Source of the DNA: JAAYBQ01 sp035403465
Lineage (GTDB): Bacteria; Spirochaetota; UBA4802; UBA5550
Length of the DNA: 64,000 bases
NCBI GenBank assembly: GCA_035403465.1
Contig: DAONFG010000005.1
Location: 1 to 64,000, forward strand
Reading direction: 5' to 3'
The notes below the pieces were generated by a model. The model had not been told where the DNA came from, did no database searches, and worked only from the letters and a program-made list of their open reading frames with translations. Of this stretch, positions 25,215-33,690 are shown piece by piece (position 1 is the first letter of the stretch; each line of letters begins with the position of its first letter). Both the position numbers and the translations under genes were made by a program.

Positions 25215-25862
25215 CTACTGCTCATAAACAGTAACAAGTCTGTCACAATCATAAATCGACTGCGGTGAAATGACAATTTCATCAGCCGGTATAGAATTAT
25301 TTTTCCCGTAACGCTTCTCGATCAGCCTGCGCACCACCGGATCATTAAGGTTCATCTCCTGCGCTCTATGCAGCCTGCCCACTTCGATTCCCGCACCGTA
25401 TTTATAGATTTTCCATACAAGCTCAGAGCAGTAGATCCTTTTGTCATCCCAGCGGAATTGATAATCGTAATTTTTACCAAGGTATTTTTTACCCTGAGCT
25501 CTCATTTTTTCAATGGTTCCCGGGGTAAGGACTGAATCACAATCCCTTAACCTCTTTATTACAAAGCTGTTTCCGCCGCGCCTTGCGAATTCTGTTATCG
25601 ATGTGATCTTCACCGGCTGCACTGCCTCGAAAACCATAAACCTTCCTTTATATTTAAAAATGATCGCCATATGGCTGAACCTTGAATTTGTTGCAATTCT
25701 CACTGCCTCTGACTGGTCAGAGTGCGACTGGTGGAAAATAATGTCGCCCTCCTTAAGGATTGAAGGATCAAACTTGCTCCCGCTGGCTTCAACTGCCGGG
25801 TTTAAAGCTATAAAAATACAACCGATTGTAATAATTATTATGATAAAAATAATTTTCTTCAT
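25215..25862 (-). CDS. YiiX-like permuted papain-type amidase/peptidase, exported
   Basis: This 215-residue protein has a signal peptide or anchor (~3-25) and a permuted NlpC/P60 (YiiX/YebB) fold. It starts with LKEGDIIFHQSHSDQS, then the catalytic His in SRFSHMAIIF, an acidic FEAVQPV, and the catalytic Cys in RIYCSELVWKIYKYG. Family members are thought to act on peptidoglycan or lipid-linked amides. The strong AAGGAG start is certain. Its 3' end abuts the RAYT-associated repeat region, so it may be a bystander. A second, cytoplasmic-looking relative is at 45362. Confidence 0.85.
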   Translation of the reverse strand: MKKIIFIIIIITIGCIFIALNPAVEASGSKFDPSILKEGDIIFHQSHSDQSEAVRIATNSRFSHMAIIFKYKGRFMVFEAVQPVKITSITEFARRGGNSFVIKRLRDCDSVLTPGTIEKMRAQGKKYLGKNYDYQFRWDDKRIYCSELVWKIYKYGAGIEVGRLHRAQEMNLNDPVVRRLIEKRYGKNNSIPADEIVISPQSIYDCDRLVTVYEQ

Positions 25863-25882
25863 ACAAACTCCTTCTATTATAA

Positions 25883-25921
25883 GGCTCTGACCCTTCTCAC
25901 AATGCTGAAAGGGTCAGAGCC
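25883..25921. repeat. REP inverted pair forming a 13-bp hairpin
   Basis: GGCTCTGACCCTT at 25883-25895 and AAGGGTCAGAGCC at 25909-25921 are perfectly complementary around a 13-nt loop. It is the tightest REP pair in the window and lies between the amidase gene and the end of the unknown 655-residue protein gene. Confidence 0.7.
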
Positions 25922-25945
25922 CGGATCTCCATCAACGTATAGGGA

Positions 25946-27913
25946 TTATTTCCTCCCCTTCTCCTTTTCCAGCGATTCCATAACCGCATGTATGGCATTT
26001 ACCCTGTCGCCCGCAGTAATTTTATTTTCCATGTACTTCATCTTCAAAACTTCAGTATCGTCTATTATCTTTGCCTTGCGCGTCCGGCTCAGGAGCGGCA
26101 TGATTGCCTGCATCCTGTCACCAGCATCAAGCATAACAAGGCAGAGGTCACGGTCGCTAACCCTTGTCACCGCAAGCTGCCGTATGTTATACGGCAGTCC
26201 ATCGAGCGATACAAACGGTTCTCCGGATTGTTTAAGTTGTTCCAGCTCTTTCCTGTACCCGGCCTGTATGGCGTCATAGAACTGGTTCCTCAAAATAAAC
26301 ATGGCCCTGGAGGAGAGCAGGAGCCTGCCTGAGTCCGCGGCCTTGAACAGGTCCATCATGGTCTGCCTGTTCAGCGCATCAAAGTGATCCGCACCGGTCC
26401 ACTGTATATTGGCCTCGGCATCTTCAAGTACATTGCGGGGCAGAAATTTGTTGATCCTGTTCCAGTCAGAATCAACGGTGTAAAGCTTGGAGCTTTCAGT
26501 GCCCGGTGACGAATGATCCGCAACGCCGATCCTGAACAGGCACATGTACGTTGAGGCGAATACGGGAAGTATGAAGTTCTGCGCGATTATCTTCAGGTCG
26601 CTGTCGCTCACGAGTTCCATGAACTCGTAGAAGGGCATGCACGAAAATATGGCCGGAATGTTTTTGCCGCCGCCACGGTAACTGTTAAGGAAACTCCCTA
26701 TCCCCCGCGAGAAGAATGCGCTGTTGACCGAAAGCACGCTTAGCAGCCTGTTGCGCGAAGAAGACTGCAGCAGGTTTACCTCCCACGGGCTGAGTATATT
26801 CAGCGCTATGAGGTTCAGAAAACGCGCGGGAACAGCTACGAGAGTGCTGACAGGTGTAAAGTTTATCTTCAGTTCAGAGTGCAGAATAACAGCGCTGGTC
26901 ACAGGCTCAGGCGCAGGTGATGCGTTGTACCTGATTCCTGCCACTTTAAGTTCAGGGCACGCAGTCTTCAGGCTGGAAAGGATCTCCCGGAGAATCGGCT
27001 TGAACAGGCCGTCGAATGTTACGAATTTTTCATTAAACGTATTCAAGCTATAACCCTCAAAGCAGTACCATAGCCTGTAAATTTCTTCATCCACTTTTAT
27101 ATCAAGGGAGACCTTGAAGCATCCTGATGCCGGCATGTCAGTCCCGGCTGAAATCTTTTTAAAGGCAGAACTGACAACAGTTCCCTCAACTTTCAACAGC
27201 GCAGGTAAAAATAATCTTCCCAGTACAAATTCCTTCGGCCTGGTTATGTCGATCGAGACCGGGACTTCTTCGACCGCCGTGTCAGCCCCGCCTGTATATT
27301 CAGTGACGGCGATGCTGCGCAGCCTCCAGGCGAAGTCCTTATCCTTTACACCTGCGGACAGGCCACTCCAGACAAACTGCGGGACTGCAAGGTATGCTGT
27401 GAACTCCGCGGCCCTGACCTGGAACACCACGCAGTCAGACACGCCCCACATAACGGCCTGCGCGTCAGAAGGTTGTAGTTCACGCTTTACACGCAGGTGC
27501 TCACCTGAATCACCCTGCCTGGGAAGGAACATATGGTAAAGGCTACCCTCTGCCCATTCAATAAGCAGGTTAAGCGCGCTACACTGGTCAGCAGGGATGT
27601 CGCTGTGCACGGACTTCATCTGGCTGTAAAGGTACCGGACGAATTCTCCGGGAATAAAAAACTGCGAGCATGGAGTCTCCTCTGCGCCGTATGTGGATGA
27701 TATGTATCCTGTGGCGCCTGAATTAAGGAACTTTTCAAAAAGTTCATGCTTCACCTTTGTCACGGCAGTGTTCATGTCATCGCCAGTGACAAACTTCAGG
27801 TTAAGGGAAAAGCTGTCTTTTATTATGTCCGCGAGCACTGCATCGGGTGAAAGCACTGCAGGTGCCGGCTGCCTTATTCCGAACAGTTTTTTTACCAGTT
27901 CAAGTAATTTCAT
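25946..27913 (-). CDS. Unknown 655-residue protein
   Basis: I do not recognise a family. No signal peptide or membrane helix is evident, so it is probably cytoplasmic. The C-terminal ~120 residues contain a helical, charged region (SLDGLPYNIRQLAVTRVSDR; SRTRKAKIIDDTEVLKMKYM) that looks like a separate domain. The middle contains beta-rich segments (VPVSIDITRPKEFVLGRLFL). A TTGACT-16-TATAAT promoter on the minus strand places transcription start at about the ATG at 27913, implying a nearly leaderless message. The ATG at 27940 would be upstream of it. It is transcribed alone and flanked by REP repeats. Confidence 0.7.
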   Translation of the reverse strand: MKLLELVKKLFGIRQPAPAVLSPDAVLADIIKDSFSLNLKFVTGDDMNTAVTKVKHELFEKFLNSGATGYISSTYGAEETPCSQFFIPGEFVRYLYSQMKSVHSDIPADQCSALNLLIEWAEGSLYHMFLPRQGDSGEHLRVKRELQPSDAQAVMWGVSDCVVFQVRAAEFTAYLAVPQFVWSGLSAGVKDKDFAWRLRSIAVTEYTGGADTAVEEVPVSIDITRPKEFVLGRLFLPALLKVEGTVVSSAFKKISAGTDMPASGCFKVSLDIKVDEEIYRLWYCFEGYSLNTFNEKFVTFDGLFKPILREILSSLKTACPELKVAGIRYNASPAPEPVTSAVILHSELKINFTPVSTLVAVPARFLNLIALNILSPWEVNLLQSSSRNRLLSVLSVNSAFFSRGIGSFLNSYRGGGKNIPAIFSCMPFYEFMELVSDSDLKIIAQNFILPVFASTYMCLFRIGVADHSSPGTESSKLYTVDSDWNRINKFLPRNVLEDAEANIQWTGADHFDALNRQTMMDLFKAADSGRLLLSSRAMFILRNQFYDAIQAGYRKELEQLKQSGEPFVSLDGLPYNIRQLAVTRVSDRDLCLVMLDAGDRMQAIMPLLSRTRKAKIIDDTEVLKMKYMENKITAGDRVNAIHAVMESLEKEKGRK

Positions 27914-27920
27914 GGGAATG

Positions 27921-27948
27921 ATTATACCCGGCCTTGCCATCGAGTCAA
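27921..27948 (-). promoter_or_regulatory. Promoter of the unknown gene, implying a leaderless start
   Basis: On the minus strand TTGACT (27948-27943) and TATAAT (27926-27921) are 16 nt apart. The -10 box ends 7 nt before the ATG at 27913. Confidence 0.65.
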
Positions 27949-27970
27949 GTTATTTTAACGGGTACGGGCA

Positions 27971-27980
27971 GGGTCAGAGC
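27971..27980 (-). repeat. Solitary reverse REP copy
   Basis: GGGTCAGAGC, followed by ATGCC, lies in the divergent gap between the unknown gene and the metallo-hydrolase. It is the outermost copy of the cluster around the transposase. Confidence 0.55.
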
Positions 27981-28052
27981 ATGCCGTTCCCTCATTTGCC
28001 CGGCTTCTATATTTTCCTTGCACTATTGGCCTTATTGTATACTTTCAGTTCC

Positions 28053-28961
28053 ATGAAAAACAGCCGGAACATGCACCTGCAGAGAATCTGCGACAACATA
28101 TACCTTGTAGAGGCACCCGAGCAGGGAAGGTTCCCATACTGTAACGGATTCCTTTTTACCGGTGATGAAAATATACTCATAGACGCCGGAATGGATGATG
28201 AGCAGATCCGCGGCATTGACAGCAGTATGGACATTGACACACTGGTGATTTCACACACGCACCCTGACCACATAAGGCGCTGGCACCTGTTATCTCACAG
28301 AAGAATCCTACTGCCAGCTGAAAGCCCGGACTCGGTGTTCAACATGGAGACACTGGCTGCAAGGTATGTCGGCTCACCGGAAAAAGGCCGCCACTGGATC
28401 GAGGTAATCGGGAAACTGACGGGGCTCAGGGCTTTAAGAGAACCGGATGCAAGGTTCACCAGCGGTGATATAATAGAAAACGGAACATCGCGTATCGAGG
28501 CAATACACGCACCCGGCCACCTTGACGACCACTACTGCTTCTTTGAGCATAATACAGGGACTCTTTTTTCAACCGACATAGACTTTACCGGGTTCGGACC
28601 ATGGTACGGCAACCCTGAAGGAAAAATTAAACCGTTTATGGAGAGTATACGCGGAGTGATGAAACTTCCGTACAAACGGGTATGCACATCCCACAAACCG
28701 CCGCACGAGGGTGACGCTACATCACGGTTCGAATCATACCTTGCGGCATTCACCACGCAGAAGATGAAAGTACTTGCCGCCATAGGCAAAGGAAAAACAC
28801 TCGAAGAACTGACAGCCGTATCACCATTCTACAACAACCGCTTCATGGATCTAAAACTGCAGAATTACTTCGAAGAGCACATGATATCCGAAAACCTCGC
28901 CATGCTGATTGAAGAAGGGCTTGTACACGAAGATGGAGGGATGTTTATTGCTGCACACTGA
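28053..28961 (+). CDS. Metallo-beta-lactamase-fold hydrolase
   Basis: The ~302-residue protein has the metal-binding signature VISHTHPDHIRRWH (HxHxDH), a later His in IEAIHAPGHLDDHYCFF and the Asp of LFSTDIDFTGFG. C-terminal helices resemble the LACTB2/RNase-Z-like hydrolase group (YKRVCTSHKPP; GKGKTLEELTAVSP). Such enzymes hydrolyse thioesters, esters or RNA, and the substrate is unknown. The start is uncertain. ATG 28053 fits the family's N-terminus; a longer frame back to 27693 would run over the opposite gene and its promoter. Confidence 0.82.
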   Translation: MKNSRNMHLQRICDNIYLVEAPEQGRFPYCNGFLFTGDENILIDAGMDDEQIRGIDSSMDIDTLVISHTHPDHIRRWHLLSHRRILLPAESPDSVFNMETLAARYVGSPEKGRHWIEVIGKLTGLRALREPDARFTSGDIIENGTSRIEAIHAPGHLDDHYCFFEHNTGTLFSTDIDFTGFGPWYGNPEGKIKPFMESIRGVMKLPYKRVCTSHKPPHEGDATSRFESYLAAFTTQKMKVLAAIGKGKTLEELTAVSPFYNNRFMDLKLQNYFEEHMISENLAMLIEEGLVHEDGGMFIAAH

Positions 28962-29123
28962 TTTGCTCACACCGAAAATATTTAAAAAAAATTTCTGCAT
29001 TAAGTAGTTCATTGCTGTTAAATAATGTATACTTGTCTGATGGTGATAATCTGCACAGTATCGATTTTTGGAGTGAAAAGATTAGATCGGGCTCCCGGAA
29101 TCGGCTGTTATACGGAAAGATAA

Positions 29124-30740
29124 ATGTATAAAGACATGATAAAAGAAATCCGTGATGCTGAAGATATTAAAATTCAGTATTCAGAAAATGAACGGAAAAA
29201 AACCCTTAATACTGGCCGGCTGGCTTCAGCGATCGGCATCATTGCGACAATTCTTTTTTTAATGCAGGATATCTGCTTGCTGGGATTTTATGATTTCCTG
29301 CCCTGGCGTATCCTCGGGATCTCGGCAATGCTGGGATTTTTACTCTTTTCATTTATATTATCAGACAGGTACCCGGTTATGATTGTGCCGATGTACGTCA
29401 TATCACTAACTGGCGTTATAACCATGACCTGCGGTATCACTACCATGGTTTTTTTTCGCAAGGATTACGGATATTATGAACTTAACGGCGTCTCTACCGC
29501 CCTGATAGTAGTTGTATTTGCCGTATTTATATTCGCTTCAGGCGCACGCAGGTTTATCCCCTGCATAATATTCATACCCATGCTCTCTTTCGGCATCATA
29601 CTGTTCGTAAAGGGCGACATGTTGTTTCAGGACTGGATAAATCTCAGCAACCCGTTACTTGTCGCTGTCCTTGTTTCAATCTCTTCAGTTTTTCAGGAGA
29701 GACTCAATTTCAGCGAGTTCCTTTCAAGAAAACGCGCAGAAATGAGCGACAGGATTATTTCCATTCAGCACAATTCCATGGCAACGATGCTTGATTCAAT
29801 TGACGAATCTGCTTTCCTGATGAAACCGGATGGAACCATTCTTTATGCCAACAAAACAATGGCTGAACGCGTGAACACTCCCCACGAGCATATGCCCGGT
29901 GTGAATGCCTATGACGTTACACCACAGGAAGTCAGGGAGTCCAGGCGTGAGATGGCCACCCGCTGCACGGAAACAAAAGAACCGGTGCGGTTTATAGACG
30001 AAAGGAATGGACGCTCAATACTTAACAGCATAAATCCCGTGATCGACGAAAACAATGAAGTTGTCTATCTTGCGATTTTCGGGTTTGACATAACAGAAAG
30101 AATACGGTCAGAAAACGAAATCAAGCGTCTGCTCGATGAAAAGAAACTGCTGCTTAAAGAGGTTCATCACCGTATAAAAAACAACATGATGTCAATCTCA
30201 GGGCTGCTGACACTCAGGTCAGAGTCTGATGTAAACTCAGAGTGCGCAGCTATTCTCAAAGAGATGTCGGGCCGCGTCATGGCAATGATGCGTATTTACG
30301 ACAAGCTGTACCGCTCAGAGGAATACTCGCATATACATCTGCGTGAGTATCTCGGCGGTCTGCTTGATGAAATTTCACGGACTTTTATTTCCGGTGATTC
30401 CATCAGCATTGCCCATGATATAGAGGATTTGTACATACGCCAAAATTCAGTTTTCGCCATAGGAATAATTGTAAACGAACTTGTAATCAACGCCCTGAAG
30501 TATGCCTTCCCCGGTGGACGAAAGGGGATCATCAGCATCAATCTCAGAAATACCGGTGATAACGAAATTGAGATCGTCATTTACGACAACGGTATTGGCC
30601 TCCATGATCCTGAAACGATTACTCTTAAAGCAGGATTCGGACTTGACCTTGTAAAAATTATGGTTGAGCAATGCGGCGGGAGAATGACAGTTTCCAGTGA
30701 TAAGGGGACTATATTTACAATTAACATCCCCAACATATAA
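29124..30740 (+). CDS. Membrane-bound PAS HisKA_2 sensor histidine kinase
   Basis: This 538-residue protein has about six membrane helices (~35-195), a PAS domain (~220-335; MLDSIDESAFLMKPDGTILY ... VYLAIFGFDITERI), and a HisKA_2 box with phosphoacceptor His (LLKEVHHRIKNNMMSISGLL). The C-terminal HATPase domain carries ELVINALKYAF and IYDNGIGLHDP. It senses an unknown signal through the membrane or PAS domain. No response regulator is adjacent; an orphan kinase of this type would signal to a regulator elsewhere. It is related to the soluble kinase at 19901. GGAAAGA precedes the ATG. Confidence 0.9.
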   Translation: MYKDMIKEIRDAEDIKIQYSENERKKTLNTGRLASAIGIIATILFLMQDICLLGFYDFLPWRILGISAMLGFLLFSFILSDRYPVMIVPMYVISLTGVITMTCGITTMVFFRKDYGYYELNGVSTALIVVVFAVFIFASGARRFIPCIIFIPMLSFGIILFVKGDMLFQDWINLSNPLLVAVLVSISSVFQERLNFSEFLSRKRAEMSDRIISIQHNSMATMLDSIDESAFLMKPDGTILYANKTMAERVNTPHEHMPGVNAYDVTPQEVRESRREMATRCTETKEPVRFIDERNGRSILNSINPVIDENNEVVYLAIFGFDITERIRSENEIKRLLDEKKLLLKEVHHRIKNNMMSISGLLTLRSESDVNSECAAILKEMSGRVMAMMRIYDKLYRSEEYSHIHLREYLGGLLDEISRTFISGDSISIAHDIEDLYIRQNSVFAIGIIVNELVINALKYAFPGGRKGIISINLRNTGDNEIEIVIYDNGIGLHDPETITLKAGFGLDLVKIMVEQCGGRMTVSSDKGTIFTINIPNI

Positions 30741-30840
30741 ACTTATTCCCGCTGCATTCAATTTTTCAGATTGATACAAATCTTTGCAACCCAATTGACA
30801 CCCGCCGTGTTATGTATAGTAAGGCGGCCCGAACAATACC

Positions 30841-32604
30841 ATGAATAATCTAACACAAACAAATAATCGTGTGCTCTTCACCTCTGTCTTCGGCCCTTAC
30901 GGAATAAAGGATAAATACGCTGAAGCACTCGGGATGCAGATGGAACTTCTGAACAACCAGGTCACGCGGGCACAGGGAGTTCACTCACCGCGCCAGTCAT
31001 ACCTGAGCTTCGCATTGTACCTTCTTGCTGAAAATATTTCGGTACAGAGCACGGTGATCGATTTCCCTTCATGGAAAGAATTTACGAATGAGCTTAAAAA
31101 CGGGTACACACATGTAGCCATTTCGTTCATTGTACCAAACGTGCTCAAAGTAAAACGCATGGCGGAATATATACGCAGGACATATCCAGGTATAAAGATA
31201 CTGCTCGGCGGGTACGGCACGATTATACCAGACCTGGAAACTATTGTTCCCCACGATGAGGCATGCAGGGGTGAGGGTGTCCGGTGGTTCAGGGAATATT
31301 TCGGCGACGATACATCCGCTCCGCTTGTTCACCCGGTACTGCGGAACCCTGTGTACAATTACACCTACGGCATGAAATCTAATCCCAGGGGATCAGTGCT
31401 GCTCACCGGTGCCGGATGCAAAAACGGCTGCACATTCTGCATCACATCGCACATGTTCAAAAAGGAATACCTCCCGCTGCTCGAGACAGGACACGACGTG
31501 TTCAATACCTGCGCCATGCTTGAAAGGAAACTCGGAGCAGTTAACTTCATGGTCATGGATGAAAATTTCCTCATGAAAAAAGACAGGGGTGTTGAGCTCC
31601 TCGAACTGATGGAGAATGAAAAAAAGACCTATTCTTTTGTACTCTTCTGTTCTGCCAATATCATCAGGCAGCTCGGCGTCGATTTCTTTGTAAGGATGGG
31701 AATAAGCAGGGTATGGGTAGGAGTTGAATCGAAGACCAACACCCATGACAAAGTTAAAGGTATTGACCTCAAGGAACTTTTCGAGGAGCTCCAGTCCCAT
31801 GGCATAGCCGTGCTTGCATCAACCATTCTGTTCCAGGACCACCACGATGCAGATACCATCATCGAAGAGATCGACTGGGTAAACAGCCTTAACTCGGACA
31901 TGGTACAGTTCATGAACTATACGCCATGGCCTACAACCGGGCTCTATGAAAAACTTGAAAGTGAAGGCCGCCTGAAGCGGATCCCCTACCGCAATCAGCA
32001 CGGTGCGGGTGAACTGAGCTTTGATCACCCTCACTTTAAAAACGCCCGTGACCATGAAAAATATTTATATAACGCTTTCAAAAGCAAATACAGGAACGGC
32101 GGCCCGGCCATTATGAAGATGGCGCGCACGTCGGCGAGAGGATATATCAGGGCTGTGAGCGATTGTGAAATGCGTGAAAATAAGGGTCTTAAATGGAATA
32201 ACATCACACTCTGTTATGAGGAGACAACAAGTCCCGTAAAGGATGATTTCATGAGAGCAAGAATCGCCATGATGCGCAATGAAGCGCTCCGCTACAGGCC
32301 CGCACTTTTCGCAGCAATGATATTTTCACCTAATAGTATCACCCGCAGACTTTCGCTTGACACAATCAGGCTGTATAATAATACATTCGGCAGACCGGAT
32401 TTAAAGGATAAAATTAAATCAGCCGTAATACTTCTTTCTGCATGTATTGAATCGCTGAAAATAATATTTTCCAGGATTGCCGGCAGAGAAGGGATTATAA
32501 GACAGCCTTCACTTCACCGTATTGAGTATCCGGCAGATACATCTGCAGTTACCAGCGGATCAGGCGCACTATCGGGAACAAGGAGAATGGTTATACAGGA
32601 ATGA
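30841..32604 (+). CDS. B12-binding-like plus radical SAM enzyme
   Basis: This 587-residue protein has an N-terminal cobalamin-binding-like Rossmann domain (~35-150; HVAISFIVPNVLKVKRMAEY, ILLGGYGTIIP) without a DxHxxG motif. A radical SAM domain follows, with the [4Fe-4S] cysteines in GAGCKNGCTFCITSHMF (CxxxCxxC, ~192-200). The ~180-residue C-terminal tail is helical and ends basic. Related enzymes modify lipids, hopanoids or small metabolites. The stop overlaps the start of the patatin gene by 4 nt, which ties the pair to a common, probably lipid-related, task (inference). Confidence 0.87.
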   Translation: MNNLTQTNNRVLFTSVFGPYGIKDKYAEALGMQMELLNNQVTRAQGVHSPRQSYLSFALYLLAENISVQSTVIDFPSWKEFTNELKNGYTHVAISFIVPNVLKVKRMAEYIRRTYPGIKILLGGYGTIIPDLETIVPHDEACRGEGVRWFREYFGDDTSAPLVHPVLRNPVYNYTYGMKSNPRGSVLLTGAGCKNGCTFCITSHMFKKEYLPLLETGHDVFNTCAMLERKLGAVNFMVMDENFLMKKDRGVELLELMENEKKTYSFVLFCSANIIRQLGVDFFVRMGISRVWVGVESKTNTHDKVKGIDLKELFEELQSHGIAVLASTILFQDHHDADTIIEEIDWVNSLNSDMVQFMNYTPWPTTGLYEKLESEGRLKRIPYRNQHGAGELSFDHPHFKNARDHEKYLYNAFKSKYRNGGPAIMKMARTSARGYIRAVSDCEMRENKGLKWNNITLCYEETTSPVKDDFMRARIAMMRNEALRYRPALFAAMIFSPNSITRRLSLDTIRLYNNTFGRPDLKDKIKSAVILLSACIESLKIIFSRIAGREGIIRQPSLHRIEYPADTSAVTSGSGALSGTRRMVIQE

Positions 32605-33455
32605 ATAAAAATACAGTATTTGAATCAGTTGTTTTTGCCGGGGGCGGCAGCAGGTGCTTCTGGCAGCTGGGTTTCTGGAACACCGTTGCACCGGCACTTA
32701 ATATAAATCCGTCAGTTGTCTCAAGTGTAAGTGCAGGAGCTGCCTTTGCATGCTTTTCCCTTGCCGCTGATGCAGAGGATGTACTGAGCTATTTTAAAAA
32801 AGCAACCGGTGTAAATAAAAAAAACTTTTACCTGTCCAATATGTTCCGCAGGGAGCCCATGTTCCCGCATTATAAAATGTACAGGGACGCGATTCTTTAC
32901 GGGCTGAATGATGATGTAATGGAAAAACTGAAAAACGGTCCCGAGATACGCATACTTGTATCAAGGCCCCCGTTCTGGATGGGAGCACGCCTTGCGGCTT
33001 TTATCAGTGTTGTTGCATACAGCATTGAAAAGCATATCTTTTATCCGCTTCACCCGGTTTTCTCATCAAAAATCGGATTTAAGGGCGAGGTCATAAATGT
33101 CAGGGAATGCCCGACCCGTGAAAATCTGGCGGATCTCATTCTCGCATCATCGTGTGCTCCACCGCTTCTTCCAGTGATGCAGCTTGGTAAAAAGGTGGCA
33201 TTGGACGGCGGCGTGATCGACAATGTTCCTGTAAAGCTGCTAGATGACTGCAGCGGGAAAAAACTGGTACTGCTTACAAGAAGGTACAAGGACTCGATAC
33301 TACCCGAAGAGAACGGTGTAGTATATGTGCAGCCCTCTGAAGAGATAACGATAACAAAATGGGAATACACTGATCCCGAAGGGCTACAGTATGTTTATGA
33401 CCTGGGCAGGCGCGACGGTGAAAAGTTTATTAAACTTTTTCCTGATAACCGGTAA
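32601..33455 (+). CDS. Patatin-like phospholipase
   Basis: This 284-residue protein has an oxyanion-hole motif FAGGGSRCFWQLGFW (~13-27), the nucleophile Ser in SSVSAGAAFACF (GxSxG with the first Gly replaced by Ser), and the catalytic Asp in ALDGGVIDNVPVKLL. Patatins release fatty acids from membrane lipids. The aromatic-rich segment following the oxyanion glycines is unusual for the family. It is translationally coupled to the radical SAM gene (ATGA overlap). It is followed by the ilv promoter, so this is the end of the operon. Confidence 0.85.
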   Translation: MNKNTVFESVVFAGGGSRCFWQLGFWNTVAPALNINPSVVSSVSAGAAFACFSLAADAEDVLSYFKKATGVNKKNFYLSNMFRREPMFPHYKMYRDAILYGLNDDVMEKLKNGPEIRILVSRPPFWMGARLAAFISVVAYSIEKHIFYPLHPVFSSKIGFKGEVINVRECPTRENLADLILASSCAPPLLPVMQLGKKVALDGGVIDNVPVKLLDDCSGKKLVLLTRRYKDSILPEENGVVYVQPSEEITITKWEYTDPEGLQYVYDLGRRDGEKFIKLFPDNR

Positions 33456-33461
33456 AAAATA

Positions 33462-33490
33462 TTGACATGATTTTTACCCATGGCTAGATT
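33462..33490 (+). promoter_or_regulatory. Promoter of the ilv operon
   Basis: TTGACA at 33462-33467 and TAGATT at 33485-33490 are 17 nt apart. Transcription would begin near 33497, just before the leader peptide start at 33514. Confidence 0.75.
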
Positions 33491-33513
33491 TGATTCACAT
33501 TAAAGAAAACTCT

Positions 33514-33606
33514 ATGAACAGATTGCTGAACACATCATTAATTCTCGTAAACCTCGTACTTGTGGTCGTGGTGGTGTGCAATCATACATACTGGTCTGTA
33601 CCGTAG
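33514..33606 (+). CDS. ilv leader peptide, Leu/Val-rich, 30 residues
   Basis: The 30-codon frame encodes MNRLLNTSLILVNLVLVVVV and ends CNHTYWSVP. Of its first 21 residues six are Leu, one Ile and seven Val, including five consecutive Val codons (33562-33576). Its features match leader peptides that sense charged branched-chain tRNAs, such as IvbL. It lies between a good promoter and a terminator hairpin directly upstream of the acetolactate synthase genes. Ribosome stalling at the Val run would leave the antiterminator arm 33593-33603 free; completion of translation to the TAG at 33604 would cover it. Confidence 0.88.
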   Translation: MNRLLNTSLILVNLVLVVVVVCNHTYWSVP

Positions 33607-33666
33607 GGAAACGATAATAGCGAAAAATACAAGCCCCGCCCGGTACAGACCGGACGGGGCTTTTTT
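33593..33666 (+). terminator. ilv transcription attenuator: antiterminator arm and terminator
   Basis: The terminator stem is formed by AAGCCCCG-C-CCGGT and ACCGG-A-CGGGGCTT (33631-33662) with loop ACAG, followed by six T's. The upstream segment GGTCTGTACCG at 33593-33603 is perfectly complementary over 11 nt to CGGTACAGACC at 33641-33651, which includes the upper left arm and loop of the terminator. The two structures are therefore mutually exclusive. The upstream arm lies in the last codons of the leader peptide. Confidence 0.88.
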
Positions 33667-33690
33667 ATTTTAAGGCAAATGGAGGCCCCG

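Noticed and set aside
27693..28052. N-terminal extension of the metallo-hydrolase frame
   Set aside because: It lies antisense to the unknown 655-residue gene and across its promoter; the family's N-terminus begins at about 28053.
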